This document shows positions 44,428 to 53,220 of a stretch of DNA of 64,000 bases, in pieces; positions within the stretch are counted from its first letter, which is position 1, and each line of letters starts with the position of its first letter. Below the pieces are notes generated by a model. It was not told where the DNA came from. It ran no database searches and saw only the letters and a list, made by a program, of their open reading frames with translations. The stretch comes from a bacterium (GTDB lineage: Bacteria > Pseudomonadota > Gammaproteobacteria > Pseudomonadales > Moraxellaceae): positions 510,710 to 574,709 of the forward strand of contig JAQSDB010000008.1 of the NCBI GenBank assembly GCA_029945725.1, in the 5' to 3' direction. The position numbers and the translations under genes were made by a program.

Positions 44428-45925
44428 TTTTCATTCCCCATTTTTTCGCAGTATTCTTTCGCACATAGCTTTCAGCGTATGCCCATTGGCTAGCAAATGG
44501 CTCTACGTGTCTTATGAATACGAGAAAATCATCAACATCAAGTGATCCATCACTAACCTGAAGAAAGTTTATGACACACTGATGGATAAGAGACTCAAAT
44601 TCTTCAGTAGAGGTCGGAGATTGATTAACACCAGATCCGTTTGCATCAGCAAGAAATCTGTCTATCGGAAAGTAAGACTCCAGTAACCGAAGCACAGCGT
44701 CAGCACTACCTGACACAGAGTCCATATCCAGCAGGCTCGCCATCATAGGATGATCTCGATTCACTCGATAATGAACCTGACCATTCTTGATATATCTGAG
44801 CCAGACGGACTGAACTTCAGGCACATCCAACGAAACCCCCTTCTTGCGATGCACGGAGAATGACCGGCGATTGAAGCGCTTGACAACTTCCCGGAGGCGA
44901 CGCTTGAGCGCAGCCGGAAGCTGAGCATCCGATTTGTCTACAGTGATTCGCCACTCGGCATCAACTGTATTGGGAAGATCCACCCTGACTCTCGTCAACT
45001 GAGAAAGCTCGCCATGGGGAATCAGACGAAACCACGTTCCGAATATAATGAGGCGTTTGTTTCGATATACATAAAAGCCTTGGTTGCGAACCATGCCCTC
45101 GGGGCCACCGAGCCGCTCTTGCTCATCGACGGTCAGCTTCGAGAAATGAGGCAACACATAGGGCTGAATACTGATTACTGATCCATTCGCCGTCCTGATG
45201 TTTTCTGCATCTAGTGTCTGCGTCGCATTATGTGCGGTCAAAAACGGATCAATAGGGCAAAGGGGCTGCTTATTAACCGCGATTGTAAGACGCCGCTCAG
45301 CCTCCCCAGCCAGATAGCGGTGAAACACCAAAGAAAGCCGATGATTTGCATGAGAAATCGCAAAAGTAAGCAAATCATCGAGAGAGGAGCTGACATCTCT
45401 ATCAAGCATACGATCAGAACGAGTCCATATTACCTCTGTACCTGATTTCGATTTACGAGATTCGTCCAATAGTCTTTCTGCCTCTTCACCCGCGAAGATC
45501 TCCATTTCCCAATCGTCGATATCATCAATATCCCATCTCGCGGCACTGACAACGTCGTCGCACCAAGAAACAACCGTGAGGACACGGGCTTGTGAAAGAG
45601 ATGCCGACTTCAATCCCCAACCAAACCTCCCAAGATCGTCAGGCTCCCGTACATCTTGCGGATTAGAGCTTGCAGGCCGCATGGCAACCTTCAGGGCCTC
45701 CATATCCATACCAGATCCATCATCACGAATCCTCACAACAACATCGTTTTCATACGGCTCAAACGAGATATCCACACGAGTCGCTTTAGCCTTGATACTG
45801 TTATCGATAAGATCAGCTAGAGCTGCCGCAAGATCGTAAGTACCAAAGCTTCTCGCAGTCGCCATTAGATCTTTCGCCCTAGGCGGATTAGGCACCCTCA
45901 CTTTCCCACTCCTAAATTTGATCAC
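44417..45925 (-). CDS. GHKL (MORC/MutL/Hsp90-type) ATPase of a restriction-like system
   Basis: 502 aa. The Bergerat ATP-binding fold is complete: N-box ALADLIDNSI at 35-44 (Asp in place of the usual Glu, as in some MORC-like proteins), DDGSGMD at 68-74 and GRFGWGLKSASL at 99-110. A second S5-like domain follows (about 200-370) with YVYRNKRLIIFGTWFRLIPH and LTRVRVDLPNTVDAEWRITVDKSDAQLP. GHKL proteins dimerise on ATP and clamp DNA. Iyer, Abhiman and Aravind predicted that prokaryotic MORC-like and paraMORC ATPases work in restriction-modification systems with helicases and nucleases, as here. It is the first gene of the overlapping operon. Confidence 0.85.
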   Translation of the reverse strand: MIKFRSGKVRVPNPPRAKDLMATARSFGTYDLAAALADLIDNSIKAKATRVDISFEPYENDVVVRIRDDGSGMDMEALKVAMRPASSNPQDVREPDDLGRFGWGLKSASLSQARVLTVVSWCDDVVSAARWDIDDIDDWEMEIFAGEEAERLLDESRKSKSGTEVIWTRSDRMLDRDVSSSLDDLLTFAISHANHRLSLVFHRYLAGEAERRLTIAVNKQPLCPIDPFLTAHNATQTLDAENIRTANGSVISIQPYVLPHFSKLTVDEQERLGGPEGMVRNQGFYVYRNKRLIIFGTWFRLIPHGELSQLTRVRVDLPNTVDAEWRITVDKSDAQLPAALKRRLREVVKRFNRRSFSVHRKKGVSLDVPEVQSVWLRYIKNGQVHYRVNRDHPMMASLLDMDSVSGSADAVLRLLESYFPIDRFLADANGSGVNQSPTSTEEFESLIHQCVINFLQVSDGSLDVDDFLVFIRHVEPFASQWAYAESYVRKNTAKKWGMKNGL

Positions 45926-46213
45926 GCCTCGACATTGCTCCTAGCATTCAGAGAGCAATCACTCATTCAGCGCCATCACAAGCCATCGTCCCAGCGAGAG
46001 GCCTAAAAAAATCGACCGATAAGTAAACTAGTGCCATGGCATATATTACTTTTACCTGCCTGAGGCTCCAGCCAATAGGAAAACTGCTGCTCATAGAGCC
46101 CGAATCTAACAGCCAACCCCAGACCAAGGAACCCGTAATACCCGCAGCCAATCAACCTGAAACCCTGTCATGACCTTAAAGGAGCAGACCAAGATAAGGA
46201 TAGATATGCCCAA
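45926..46213. other. Gap between vsr and the GHKL gene
   Basis: About 290 bp, AT-rich, with no convincing gene. It must hold either the promoter of the GHKL-Z1 operon or a leader if transcription starts at vsr. No strong -35/-10 pair or hairpin stands out. Confidence 0.35.
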
Positions 46214-46681
46214 TTATTTTTCATGCAACTCCACCCCCAGCAGCTCGCCAAAAGGCAAATCTCCAACTAACCAAGACTGCAGAAAGCCATCAATATTCGA
46301 TAAGTCTAATTTCCCCTTCCCTTTTAGGGCACACTCCCAAACAACCATAACGCGCCAACCGGCCTTCCTGTATATCTCAAGGTTCTTAATATCCCTCATC
46401 CTCGTAGAGCCAATTTTCTTGTGCCAGAACTCTGGCCTCGAGGAGGGCCACTTGAACAAGTGGCAGGTATGCCCGTGCCAGAAACAGCCATTCACAAGAA
46501 TAATGGCCTTGTATTTCGGAAGAACTATATCGGGTCTCCCCGGCAGGACCGAGTAGTGCAATCGGTAGCGAAAGCCGGCCTTATGCAGCATGCTGCGTAT
46601 TGCATGCTCTGGAGCCGTATCTTTTGCACGGATACCAGACATCATACGAGACCGTGTTTGTGCATCAACAACATCAGTCAT
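46214..46681 (-). CDS. vsr: Very short patch repair endonuclease (Vsr)
   Basis: 155 aa, the usual Vsr length. Conserved features: TRSRMMSGIRAKDTAPE at the N terminus, LPGRPDIVLPKY with the catalytic Asp, VNGCFWHGHTCHLF with the zinc and active-site His residues, RPEFWHKKI, and GWRVMVVWECAL. Vsr nicks DNA 5' of the T in T:G mismatches that arise when 5-methylcytosine deaminates. It is divergent from a C5-cytosine methyltransferase, so it protects that enzyme's target sites from mutation. It lies on the same strand as the defence operon, 288 nt upstream of it. Confidence 0.93.
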   Translation of the reverse strand: MTDVVDAQTRSRMMSGIRAKDTAPEHAIRSMLHKAGFRYRLHYSVLPGRPDIVLPKYKAIILVNGCFWHGHTCHLFKWPSSRPEFWHKKIGSTRMRDIKNLEIYRKAGWRVMVVWECALKGKGKLDLSNIDGFLQSWLVGDLPFGELLGVELHEK

Positions 46682-46752
46682 TTCATTCTCTGGCCTGGCA
46701 AACGTTGGGGCTCCTGGTATGCTATGCGGCTTGATTCCTGACAGGCAAGCAA
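46682..46752. promoter_or_regulatory. Divergent promoter region of vsr and the methyltransferase
   Basis: 71 bp. An extended -10 (TGGTATGCT, about 46717-46725) faces the methyltransferase start at 46753. No clear palindrome or C-box operator is seen, so a controller protein is not indicated. Confidence 0.35.
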
Positions 46753-48342
46753 ATGACGAACCAGATTAAAATAATTGACCTCTTCTCCGGACCAGGCGGC
46801 TTGGGAGAGGGCTTTTCATCTTTCGGATCAGGACCGGGAACGAAGTCGCCATTCAAAATTGCCATTTCCATTGAAAAAGAAAAAAGCGCGCATGCAACCC
46901 TTACATTGAGGGCCTTCTACCGGCAGTTCCCTCACGGCGAGGCTCCAGTGGAGTACTACGACTTCCTTAAAGGGAAGCTTGGTAAAACCCCTGAAGAGAA
47001 GCTTTATTCAGATCAAAGATTTGCTACCCAAACCAGGGCAGCAAAGAAAGAGGCGCGCTGCCTGACCCTTGGAGAGCAGAATGCCGAGATCTACAAGGCA
47101 ATCGACGATGCAATCAAGGGCGATCCCTGTATTGTCATTGGCGGGCCACCATGCCAAGCCTACTCACTTGTCGGACGCGCCCGCCGTAGCGGTGAGCCCG
47201 ATTATATTGCAGAAGAAGATAACCGGAATTTCCTTTACCAAGAGTACCTAAAGATACTCGCAAGATATAAACCAGTCGCCTTTGTTATGGAGAATGTCAA
47301 AGGCATGCTTTCTGCTGAAATTGACGGCACACGAATTTTTGACCAGATATTAAAGGATCTTCATGATCCATGCGGATTTTCAGGAAAAAGAGGCGAGAAG
47401 TATCGTGTATTTTCCATGGTTACTCCTCCTTCAAACGACCTTCAGCCATCTGATTATATTATCCGTTCCGAGAATTACGGCATTCCCCAAGCCAGACACA
47501 GGGTCATTCTTCTTGGAATCCAGGAAAAGTATGCAGGTCTTTTCACAGAAGATATGATGCTCAAGAAAAAATCCGGCCCGGATCTTTCATCAATAATCGG
47601 CAGCCTGCCAAGGCTCCGGAGCGGACTATCAAAAGAAAATGATACTTACGATAATTGGATAGATGCTATCGCATCACTTCGCGGTGATGCTGTAAAAGAA
47701 ATTAGCAAGATAAAAACCTCTGAAGTTAATACGGGATCATTAACCCGAAGCATTGAATCCGCCATAAAGAGACTCAAAGAGACGCCCGATTATCGTGGCG
47801 ATAACTTCAGTCTGCTAAATTATTCAGGAAGTATTTTTGATGGCATGAGCAAGTCTCTCATTAAATGGTACAAAGATCCCTCCGGGAAGTCACTTGTATG
47901 CAACCATGAAACACGCGGCCACATAAGGGATGATCTCAGGCGCTACCTTTTTGCATCAGCATGGGCCGAAGCGGCAAAGAGTAGTGAACGATCCTTTCCT
48001 CGACCGGATGACTACCCAAAAGCATTATGGCCAAAACACAAAAATTTTCATTCCGGCGTTTTTTCTGACCGGTTCAGGGTTCAGGTAAATGACCGGTACG
48101 CAACGACGGTAACCAGTCATATATCAAAAGATGGTCACTATTTTATTCACTACGACCCATCACAATGCAGAAGCCTGACAGTTCGAGAGGCGGCTCGCAT
48201 ACAGACATTTCCGGACAACTACTTCTTTGTCGGTAACAGAACACAACAGTATGTTCAGGTCGGCAACGCAGTCCCCCCATTGCTTGCTGAAAAGATTGCA
48301 GAACTTGTTAATAAGATTATGAAGGCTGCCTCCATAATCTAA
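46753..48342 (+). CDS. DNA (cytosine-5)-methyltransferase
   Basis: 529 aa. Motif I DLFSGPGGLGEGF (9-21), motif IV GGPPCQAYS with catalytic C134, motif VI MENVKGM (179-185), motif VIII IPQARHRVILLGI, motif IX LTVREAARIQTFP and motif X YVQVGNAVPP are all present. The target recognition domain lies between VIII and IX, about 190 residues, so specificity cannot be read. A roughly 70-residue insert after motif I-III (FYRQFPHGEAPVEYYDFLKGKLGKTPEE...) makes it longer than Dcm. It is probably the modification half of the neighbouring Z1/GHKL system, with Vsr as guard. AT-richer than its chromosomal neighbours. Confidence 0.93.
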   Translation: MTNQIKIIDLFSGPGGLGEGFSSFGSGPGTKSPFKIAISIEKEKSAHATLTLRAFYRQFPHGEAPVEYYDFLKGKLGKTPEEKLYSDQRFATQTRAAKKEARCLTLGEQNAEIYKAIDDAIKGDPCIVIGGPPCQAYSLVGRARRSGEPDYIAEEDNRNFLYQEYLKILARYKPVAFVMENVKGMLSAEIDGTRIFDQILKDLHDPCGFSGKRGEKYRVFSMVTPPSNDLQPSDYIIRSENYGIPQARHRVILLGIQEKYAGLFTEDMMLKKKSGPDLSSIIGSLPRLRSGLSKENDTYDNWIDAIASLRGDAVKEISKIKTSEVNTGSLTRSIESAIKRLKETPDYRGDNFSLLNYSGSIFDGMSKSLIKWYKDPSGKSLVCNHETRGHIRDDLRRYLFASAWAEAAKSSERSFPRPDDYPKALWPKHKNFHSGVFSDRFRVQVNDRYATTVTSHISKDGHYFIHYDPSQCRSLTVREAARIQTFPDNYFFVGNRTQQYVQVGNAVPPLLAEKIAELVNKIMKAASII

Positions 48343-48733
48343 AATTCGGAGAGGGGGTTTATCGATTTATTGTCAACGACAAACCCGCTCACACCTCTAC
48401 CCTGGCGCCCTACCCGCAAAAGCTGCAGCCCGACACAAAATCGGCTTTGATGCAGTAAAGCCCTAACCATGGCCAAGCGTCCTTGTCCGCCCTTGGCTCC
48501 CAGCCTGCGGTCATACACGGCATCCTTGCCGAAAGATTGATTGTTCTGGAAAGACCCAAGCCGGGTCAGAAGTGCCCGAATGTACCAGGCCATGCCTGAT
48601 GCGGGAATGGATAACACCCGAGGACTGGCAGACGAGCGCTGATACGAATTGAGCCCTTGCCGGTGGTATGGAAGAATCCGCCCCTTGCCGACGCTCCAGC
48701 TCATTGGCTGCCAGACCGAGACCGCACCCGCAC
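48343..48733. other. Right flank of the defence locus, no gene
   Basis: About 390 bp. It carries a partial match (near 48568-48590, TGCCCGAATGTACCAGGCC) to the dispersed repeat at 35147, and GC content rises back to the chromosomal level. The short frames here are not convincing. This is the likely right boundary of the acquired segment. Confidence 0.4.
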
Positions 48734-50755
48734 ATGAAGACCGATCACAGCAGCAACGGCGCGCTCCACCCGAAGTACCGCCCCGACATCGACGGCCTGC
48801 GTGCCGTTGCCATCCTTGCCGTGGTGCTCTTTCACGCTTTTCCGAATGCGCTCCGGGGCGGCTTTATCGGCGTCGACATCTTCTTTGTGATCTCGGGCTT
48901 TCTGATCACCACGATCATCACTGCCAACCTCGACAAGCAGCGCTTCACCTACGCCGATTTTTATACGCGACGCATCCGCCGCATCTTTCCTTCCCTGATT
49001 GTGGTGCTCGGCACCTGCTGGCTGCTTGGCTGGTTCAGCCTTTTTGCCGACGAGTTCAAACAACTCGGCAAACATATTGCGGCGGGCTCCAGCTTTATGG
49101 CCAACCTCGCGCTGTGGAGCGAATCCGGTTATTTCGACAATGCGGCGGAAACCAAGCCGCTGCTGCACCTGTGGTCGCTCGGCATTGAAGAGCAGTTCTA
49201 TATTTTCTGGCCCTTGCTGCTGGGCTTTATCTGGAATACGCGCGCCACGCTGAAAATCATCGTGCTGGTTTTTGTCGCCTCGTTTGCCGTCAATATTTAC
49301 CTGATGGGCACCGATGCCACGGCGGCCTTCTACTCGCCGTTTTCGCGCGTATGGGAACTGATGGCGGGCGGCATGCTGGCATGGGCCGGCACGCATCGCC
49401 CGCAACTGCTGCAACGCAGCAGCAACCTGCAATCCTTCATCGGGCTGGCCTTGCTGGCCGCCGGCCTCGTGCTGCTCAACAAGAACAGCGCCTTTCCCGG
49501 CTGGTGGGCGCTGCTGCCGGTGCTGGGTGCAGTGCTGCTGGTGTCGGCGGGACCGGCCACCTGGATCAACCGCAACATTCTCGCCAATCGCGTGATGGTC
49601 TGGTTCGGCCTGATCAGCTATCCGCTTTATCTCTGGCACTGGCCGCTGATTGCCTTCACCCGCATTCTCAGGAACGAGGCGCTGAGCACGAAAAATTCCA
49701 TTAACGTGGTTTTACTGAGTGTGCTGCTGGCGTGGCTGACTTACCGTTTTGTCGAAAGCCCGATTCGCCGCAGCCAGCCCGGCAAAACCCAAACGCTCGT
49801 GCTCAGCCTGCTGATGCTGGTGATACTGATCGCGGGATTTGTCACCTGGCAGCAGGACGGCATCGGCACGCGCAAGGCCGCCACCGTGGCCAGCCAGAAA
49901 ATGCTCGACGAAGTGCGCTACCCCGTGGAAACCACGCGCTCCAACGGCTCCTGCCAGACGCTGCTCGGCATCACCGATGCCGATGTACTGAGAGGCGTCT
50001 GCATTGCACAAGGCACGGCGCCGCGCTACCTGATCATCGGCGACAGCCACGGCCTCGCGCTGAACTCCGCCACCATGACCGGTCGCTCGTCACTGCCAAC
50101 GCTGTTTCTGGGCCAGCACGGCTGCCTGCCTTTCACCCACTACACCACGCGCACCTCGACAGAAAACTCGCAGGCCAAGGGCTGCAACCGCATTGCCGCT
50201 GCCGCCATAAAAGAAGCGGCGCTGCTGCCCTCGGTAAAAACCATCCTGCTTTCAACCCGCGGCCCCTTTTATTTTTCCGGCGCGGGCTTCGGCATTGAAG
50301 GCAGGAATGACATGGGCATTTATGACGAGCAGGGCCACAAGCTGGATGCGCCGCGTGCCTTCGTCAAAGGCTATTCAGAAACTGTTGCCGCCTTGCTGAA
50401 AACCGGCAAGCAGGTGGTGTTTGTGATCGACTGGCCGGAGCTGGGCGTGGACCCGAAAGGCTGCATCGGTGCACGGCTGATCGGCATCGGAAAATCGGCC
50501 GGCAAATCCGACTGCACCAATCCGAGAAGCGTGGTGGATGCACGGCAAAAGCAATACCGCGAACTGGTGCAGGAAATAAAGGCACAGAACCCCGCCCTGA
50601 AAATCCATGATCCGCTCCCGCTTTTTTGCGATGTAAAATCATGCCGGGGGAAAAGCAGTGACCAGGTGTATTACTTCGACAAGGATCACCTGAGCCCGAG
50701 CGGCAGTGTGCTTGTGCTCAATGATTTCCTGCGACGGGAAAAACAGAACCCGTAA
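48734..50755 (+). CDS. OafA/YrhL-type acyltransferase with SGNH domain
   Basis: 673 aa from ATG at 48734. The N-terminal acyltransferase-3 domain spans about 10-360 with ten or so membrane helices: YRPDIDGLRAVAILAVVLFHAFP (with the functional His), GGFIGVDIFFVISGFLI, RRIRRIFPSL, HLWSLGIEEQFYIFWPLLL. A C-terminal periplasmic SGNH hydrolase-like domain follows (APRYLIIGDSHGLALN as the GDS block, YYFDKDHLSPSGS as the catalytic Asp-His block). These proteins O-acetylate LPS O-antigen, exopolysaccharide or peptidoglycan. No glycan cluster is adjacent, so the acceptor is unknown. Confidence 0.9.
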   Translation: MKTDHSSNGALHPKYRPDIDGLRAVAILAVVLFHAFPNALRGGFIGVDIFFVISGFLITTIITANLDKQRFTYADFYTRRIRRIFPSLIVVLGTCWLLGWFSLFADEFKQLGKHIAAGSSFMANLALWSESGYFDNAAETKPLLHLWSLGIEEQFYIFWPLLLGFIWNTRATLKIIVLVFVASFAVNIYLMGTDATAAFYSPFSRVWELMAGGMLAWAGTHRPQLLQRSSNLQSFIGLALLAAGLVLLNKNSAFPGWWALLPVLGAVLLVSAGPATWINRNILANRVMVWFGLISYPLYLWHWPLIAFTRILRNEALSTKNSINVVLLSVLLAWLTYRFVESPIRRSQPGKTQTLVLSLLMLVILIAGFVTWQQDGIGTRKAATVASQKMLDEVRYPVETTRSNGSCQTLLGITDADVLRGVCIAQGTAPRYLIIGDSHGLALNSATMTGRSSLPTLFLGQHGCLPFTHYTTRTSTENSQAKGCNRIAAAAIKEAALLPSVKTILLSTRGPFYFSGAGFGIEGRNDMGIYDEQGHKLDAPRAFVKGYSETVAALLKTGKQVVFVIDWPELGVDPKGCIGARLIGIGKSAGKSDCTNPRSVVDARQKQYRELVQEIKAQNPALKIHDPLPLFCDVKSCRGKSSDQVYYFDKDHLSPSGSVLVLNDFLRREKQNP

Positions 50756-50793
50756 GGGGGGGCTGATCGCAAACGGCGACAAGCCGGAGGCGA

Positions 50794-51501
50794 TCAGAAG
50801 CGCTGGGTCAGGCTGAACAGGTACTGGTTGCCGTCGAGATCAAGCTTGCCGATGGAATCGGAAAGGTTCAGGCGGGTATTCAGGTGGCGCACATTCAACC
50901 CGGCCCACAGGTCTTCGGTCAGGCGCAGCTCCAGCCCGGCGCGGGCATACCACCCTGCACTCAGGTCGGTATCACTGTTACTCACGTCGATCACGATGAC
51001 AGAACCGGACCCCGATGGGGGCGCTGGCGGTGAACCTGCGGGCTTCTCCGTTTCGGCCACACCGTAAACCAGCAGCGGGCCGCCACTCACGTAAAAGCGC
51101 AGCCGGTTCATGGGCTGGTAATCCGCGTACAGGCCGGCGAAGGTTTCCAGTGACCAGAACGCATTATCAAGGCGGACATTGAGCTGGCCGCCGTTGCCGT
51201 CACTGCGCGCGTAGTAGCTGGCGTAATCGTTGATCCAGGAAACAAAGGCACCGCCTTCCCAGCCATAACCAGCAACATCGTCCCTCATGATGACCTGGGC
51301 GATGCCGCCGACATAGGGAATGTCGTCCAGCCTGCCGTCATAGGCCGCACCACTGCCATTGCTGGCAACACGGCCATCATTCAGCTGCAGCTGCCCGAGC
51401 AGCAACTGCAGGTACATAGGCTCCTCGGCCGGCTCCGCCAGTACGGCAACCGGCACCGCCAGAATAAAAAGCAAAACCAGTGGCCGCACGACTGCACGCA
51501 T
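50794..51501 (-). CDS. Small outer-membrane beta-barrel protein
   Basis: 235 aa from ATG at 51501, opening a signal peptide (VVRPLVLLFILAVPVAVLA). Alternating strands follow: MYLQLLLGQLQL, YGWEGGAFVSWINDYASYYARS, AFWSLETFAGLYADYQPMNRLRFYVSGGPLLVYGVAE, WYARAGLELRLTEDLWAGLNVRHLNTRL. It ends in LFSLTQRF with the C-terminal Phe typical of BAM substrates. A Pro/Gly/Ser loop (PAGSPPAPPSGSGS) is probably extracellular. The pattern fits an eight-strand barrel. Family unknown, perhaps YfaZ or OmpW-like by layout only. Confidence 0.65.
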   Translation of the reverse strand: MRAVVRPLVLLFILAVPVAVLAEPAEEPMYLQLLLGQLQLNDGRVASNGSGAAYDGRLDDIPYVGGIAQVIMRDDVAGYGWEGGAFVSWINDYASYYARSDGNGGQLNVRLDNAFWSLETFAGLYADYQPMNRLRFYVSGGPLLVYGVAETEKPAGSPPAPPSGSGSVIVIDVSNSDTDLSAGWYARAGLELRLTEDLWAGLNVRHLNTRLNLSDSIGKLDLDGNQYLFSLTQRF

Positions 51502-51645
51502 TTTTCCAGACCTCTGCTGGCTCACACCCGCCAGTCAACGTAACGCCTTCGGTATTATCACGGATATACAGCAGACGCTCATCGCGTTATTAATGCCAGC
51601 CCTCGCCGCCAAACCTGCCGTCACAGGCAACAAAAAGGACAGACG

Positions 51646-51861
51646 ATGCACTGTTTGCGAAACGGAATTCTTGCCCTGCTACTGACAGCACCCGCCGTCA
51701 CACTGGGCCTTGCCAACGACATCGACACCGGCTGGGCCAGCAACGGCACCTACACGCTTAACGACCGCTCGCTGACCGCAACCGCCATTGATGCGACCGG
51801 CAAGCTGTTGCTGGCGGGCCACACCGCCACCAGCACAATAAAGCACCAGAGCATCGGCTAA
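51646..51861 (+). pseudogene. Truncated secreted delta-60-repeat-like protein
   Basis: 71 aa. A signal peptide (MHCLRNGILALLLTAPAVTLGLA) is followed by DIDTGWASNGTYTLNDRSLTATAIDATGKLLLAGHT. That is the first unit of a delta-60 repeat (D..F...G......A.A...DGK....G). Proteins of this family carry many repeats; here the frame stops after one. It is therefore a remnant or a very short relative. It lies 80 nt before a lipoprotein gene. Confidence 0.55.
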
Positions 51862-51941
51862 CCGGCCGTTTTCCCGATGCGGTGATGAAAAAATTCCACC
51901 GATGTTCAGACATAAAAACAAACCGGATTGAACGGAAACCC

Positions 51942-53018
51942 ATGAAAAGAACACTGCAACACCTGTTGCCCCTGATGGCCGCCCTCAGCCTGACTGCCTG
52001 TGGCGGCGGTGGCTCTGCCAGCAGCGACACCCCGGATTACCTGCCGATGTCGGTGGGCAACCGCTGGACCTATCAGGTCACCACCACCAGCCCTCTCCCC
52101 GCCCAAACGCGCCAGGAACTGCGCATGCTCGACGGCCCCGTACCCATCAACGGCAGCCCCGCCCTGATCTGGAGAGGCGCTTCTCTTTCTTATTTTCCTG
52201 CCCTGATGTGGTCATATACCGCCAAGACAGCCAGCGAGCTGCAGAATGTCTTCGATGCCAACGACGGCCCCCCCTTTGGCAATCTGGGCAAGCTGACACA
52301 GCTGCGCCTGCCGCTGAGGAGTGGCGACCATTACCTTGCCTACGATTATTCCGGGCTTGATCTCGGCACAGATCAGGATGGTGACGGCATCAATGAAACA
52401 GTCGCCATACGGCTCAGCGTCGACGTGGGTGGCGCCGAGGCCGTGCAGGTACCGGCAGGCAATTTCACCAATGCCTTGAAGGTCAGTACGCAATACCGCT
52501 ACATACTCACCTACTCCGCAGGCGGTGCACCCTGGGTCGTAAACACTACAGCGGACGAGTGGTATGTGCCCGGCCTGGGCCAGATAAAAACAACGAGCAG
52601 CACGAGTTACTCCGCCTTGGTCAATTACTCCAGCGGGGTAAGCTCCCCCGCCGGCAGCAGTTCGAGGGATTATGCGTTGACGGGTTACAAGATTGACGGC
52701 CACAGTACCGACACGACAGCACCAACCGTGACCCAGCCCACACCGGCCAGTAATTCAACGACCAGCAATGTCGTCGAAGTCAGTCTGGGCTTCAGTGAAG
52801 ACATGGACCCGTACAGCGTGACCGCACAAACATTCACGGTGCTGGATGCCAGCCAGCATCCGGTGAGTGGCAGCTTTTATGCCGTCGACAAGCGTGCCAG
52901 CCTCAGCTTCAGCCAATCCCTCCCGCCCGGCACTTACACAGCCCGCGTGAACGATGTTACCGATGCACTGGGCAATCCACTGGCCACGCCCTATTCCTGG
53001 ACCTTTAACGTCAACTAA
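51942..53018 (+). CDS. Lipoprotein with C-terminal SbsA-type Ig-like domain
   Basis: 358 aa from ATG at 51942. It has a lipobox (SLTACGGGG). The middle region (YLPMSVGNRWTYQVTTTSP...LKVSTQYRYILTYSAGGAPWVVNTTADEWYVPGLGQIKT) is the pattern of secreted domains that open with a GNRWTY strand and end with WYVPGLGQIK. A Big_5/SbsA Ig-like domain closes the protein (DTTAPTVTQPTPASNSTTSNVVEVSLGFSEDMDPYSV...SFSQSLPPGTYTARVNDVTDALGNPL). It is an envelope lipoprotein, probably adhesive or structural. A terminator follows. Confidence 0.75.
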   Translation: MKRTLQHLLPLMAALSLTACGGGGSASSDTPDYLPMSVGNRWTYQVTTTSPLPAQTRQELRMLDGPVPINGSPALIWRGASLSYFPALMWSYTAKTASELQNVFDANDGPPFGNLGKLTQLRLPLRSGDHYLAYDYSGLDLGTDQDGDGINETVAIRLSVDVGGAEAVQVPAGNFTNALKVSTQYRYILTYSAGGAPWVVNTTADEWYVPGLGQIKTTSSTSYSALVNYSSGVSSPAGSSSRDYALTGYKIDGHSTDTTAPTVTQPTPASNSTTSNVVEVSLGFSEDMDPYSVTAQTFTVLDASQHPVSGSFYAVDKRASLSFSQSLPPGTYTARVNDVTDALGNPLATPYSWTFNVN

Positions 53019-53170
53019 GGATTTTTTAATCGGGCACATAAAGAAAAGATCACTGCAGCGTGAAGAAAATTGAAGTCGTTCGGTTTTATTTCCACACGAG
53101 AAAAAATCAGGATTTTCTCATCAGGGAACTTTTCAGTTTCCGGACAAGCCCGGCCCCGTTCTGGCCCCAT

Positions 53171-53200
53171 AAAAAATCCCCGCATCTGCGGGGATTTTTT
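53171..53200. terminator. Bidirectional terminator
   Basis: AAAAAATCCCCGC pairs with GCGGGGATTTTTT, loop ATCT. It lies between the converging lipoprotein gene (ends 53018) and the Gln/Pro-rich protein gene (ends 53221). Confidence 0.85.
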
Positions 53201-53220
53201 ATGGGGCCGATCACTACGCG

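Noticed and set aside
48339-48704. Minus-strand frame (121 codons) after the methyltransferase gene
   Set aside because: Contains part of the dispersed repeat and reads through into the next gene's leader; not a convincing protein.
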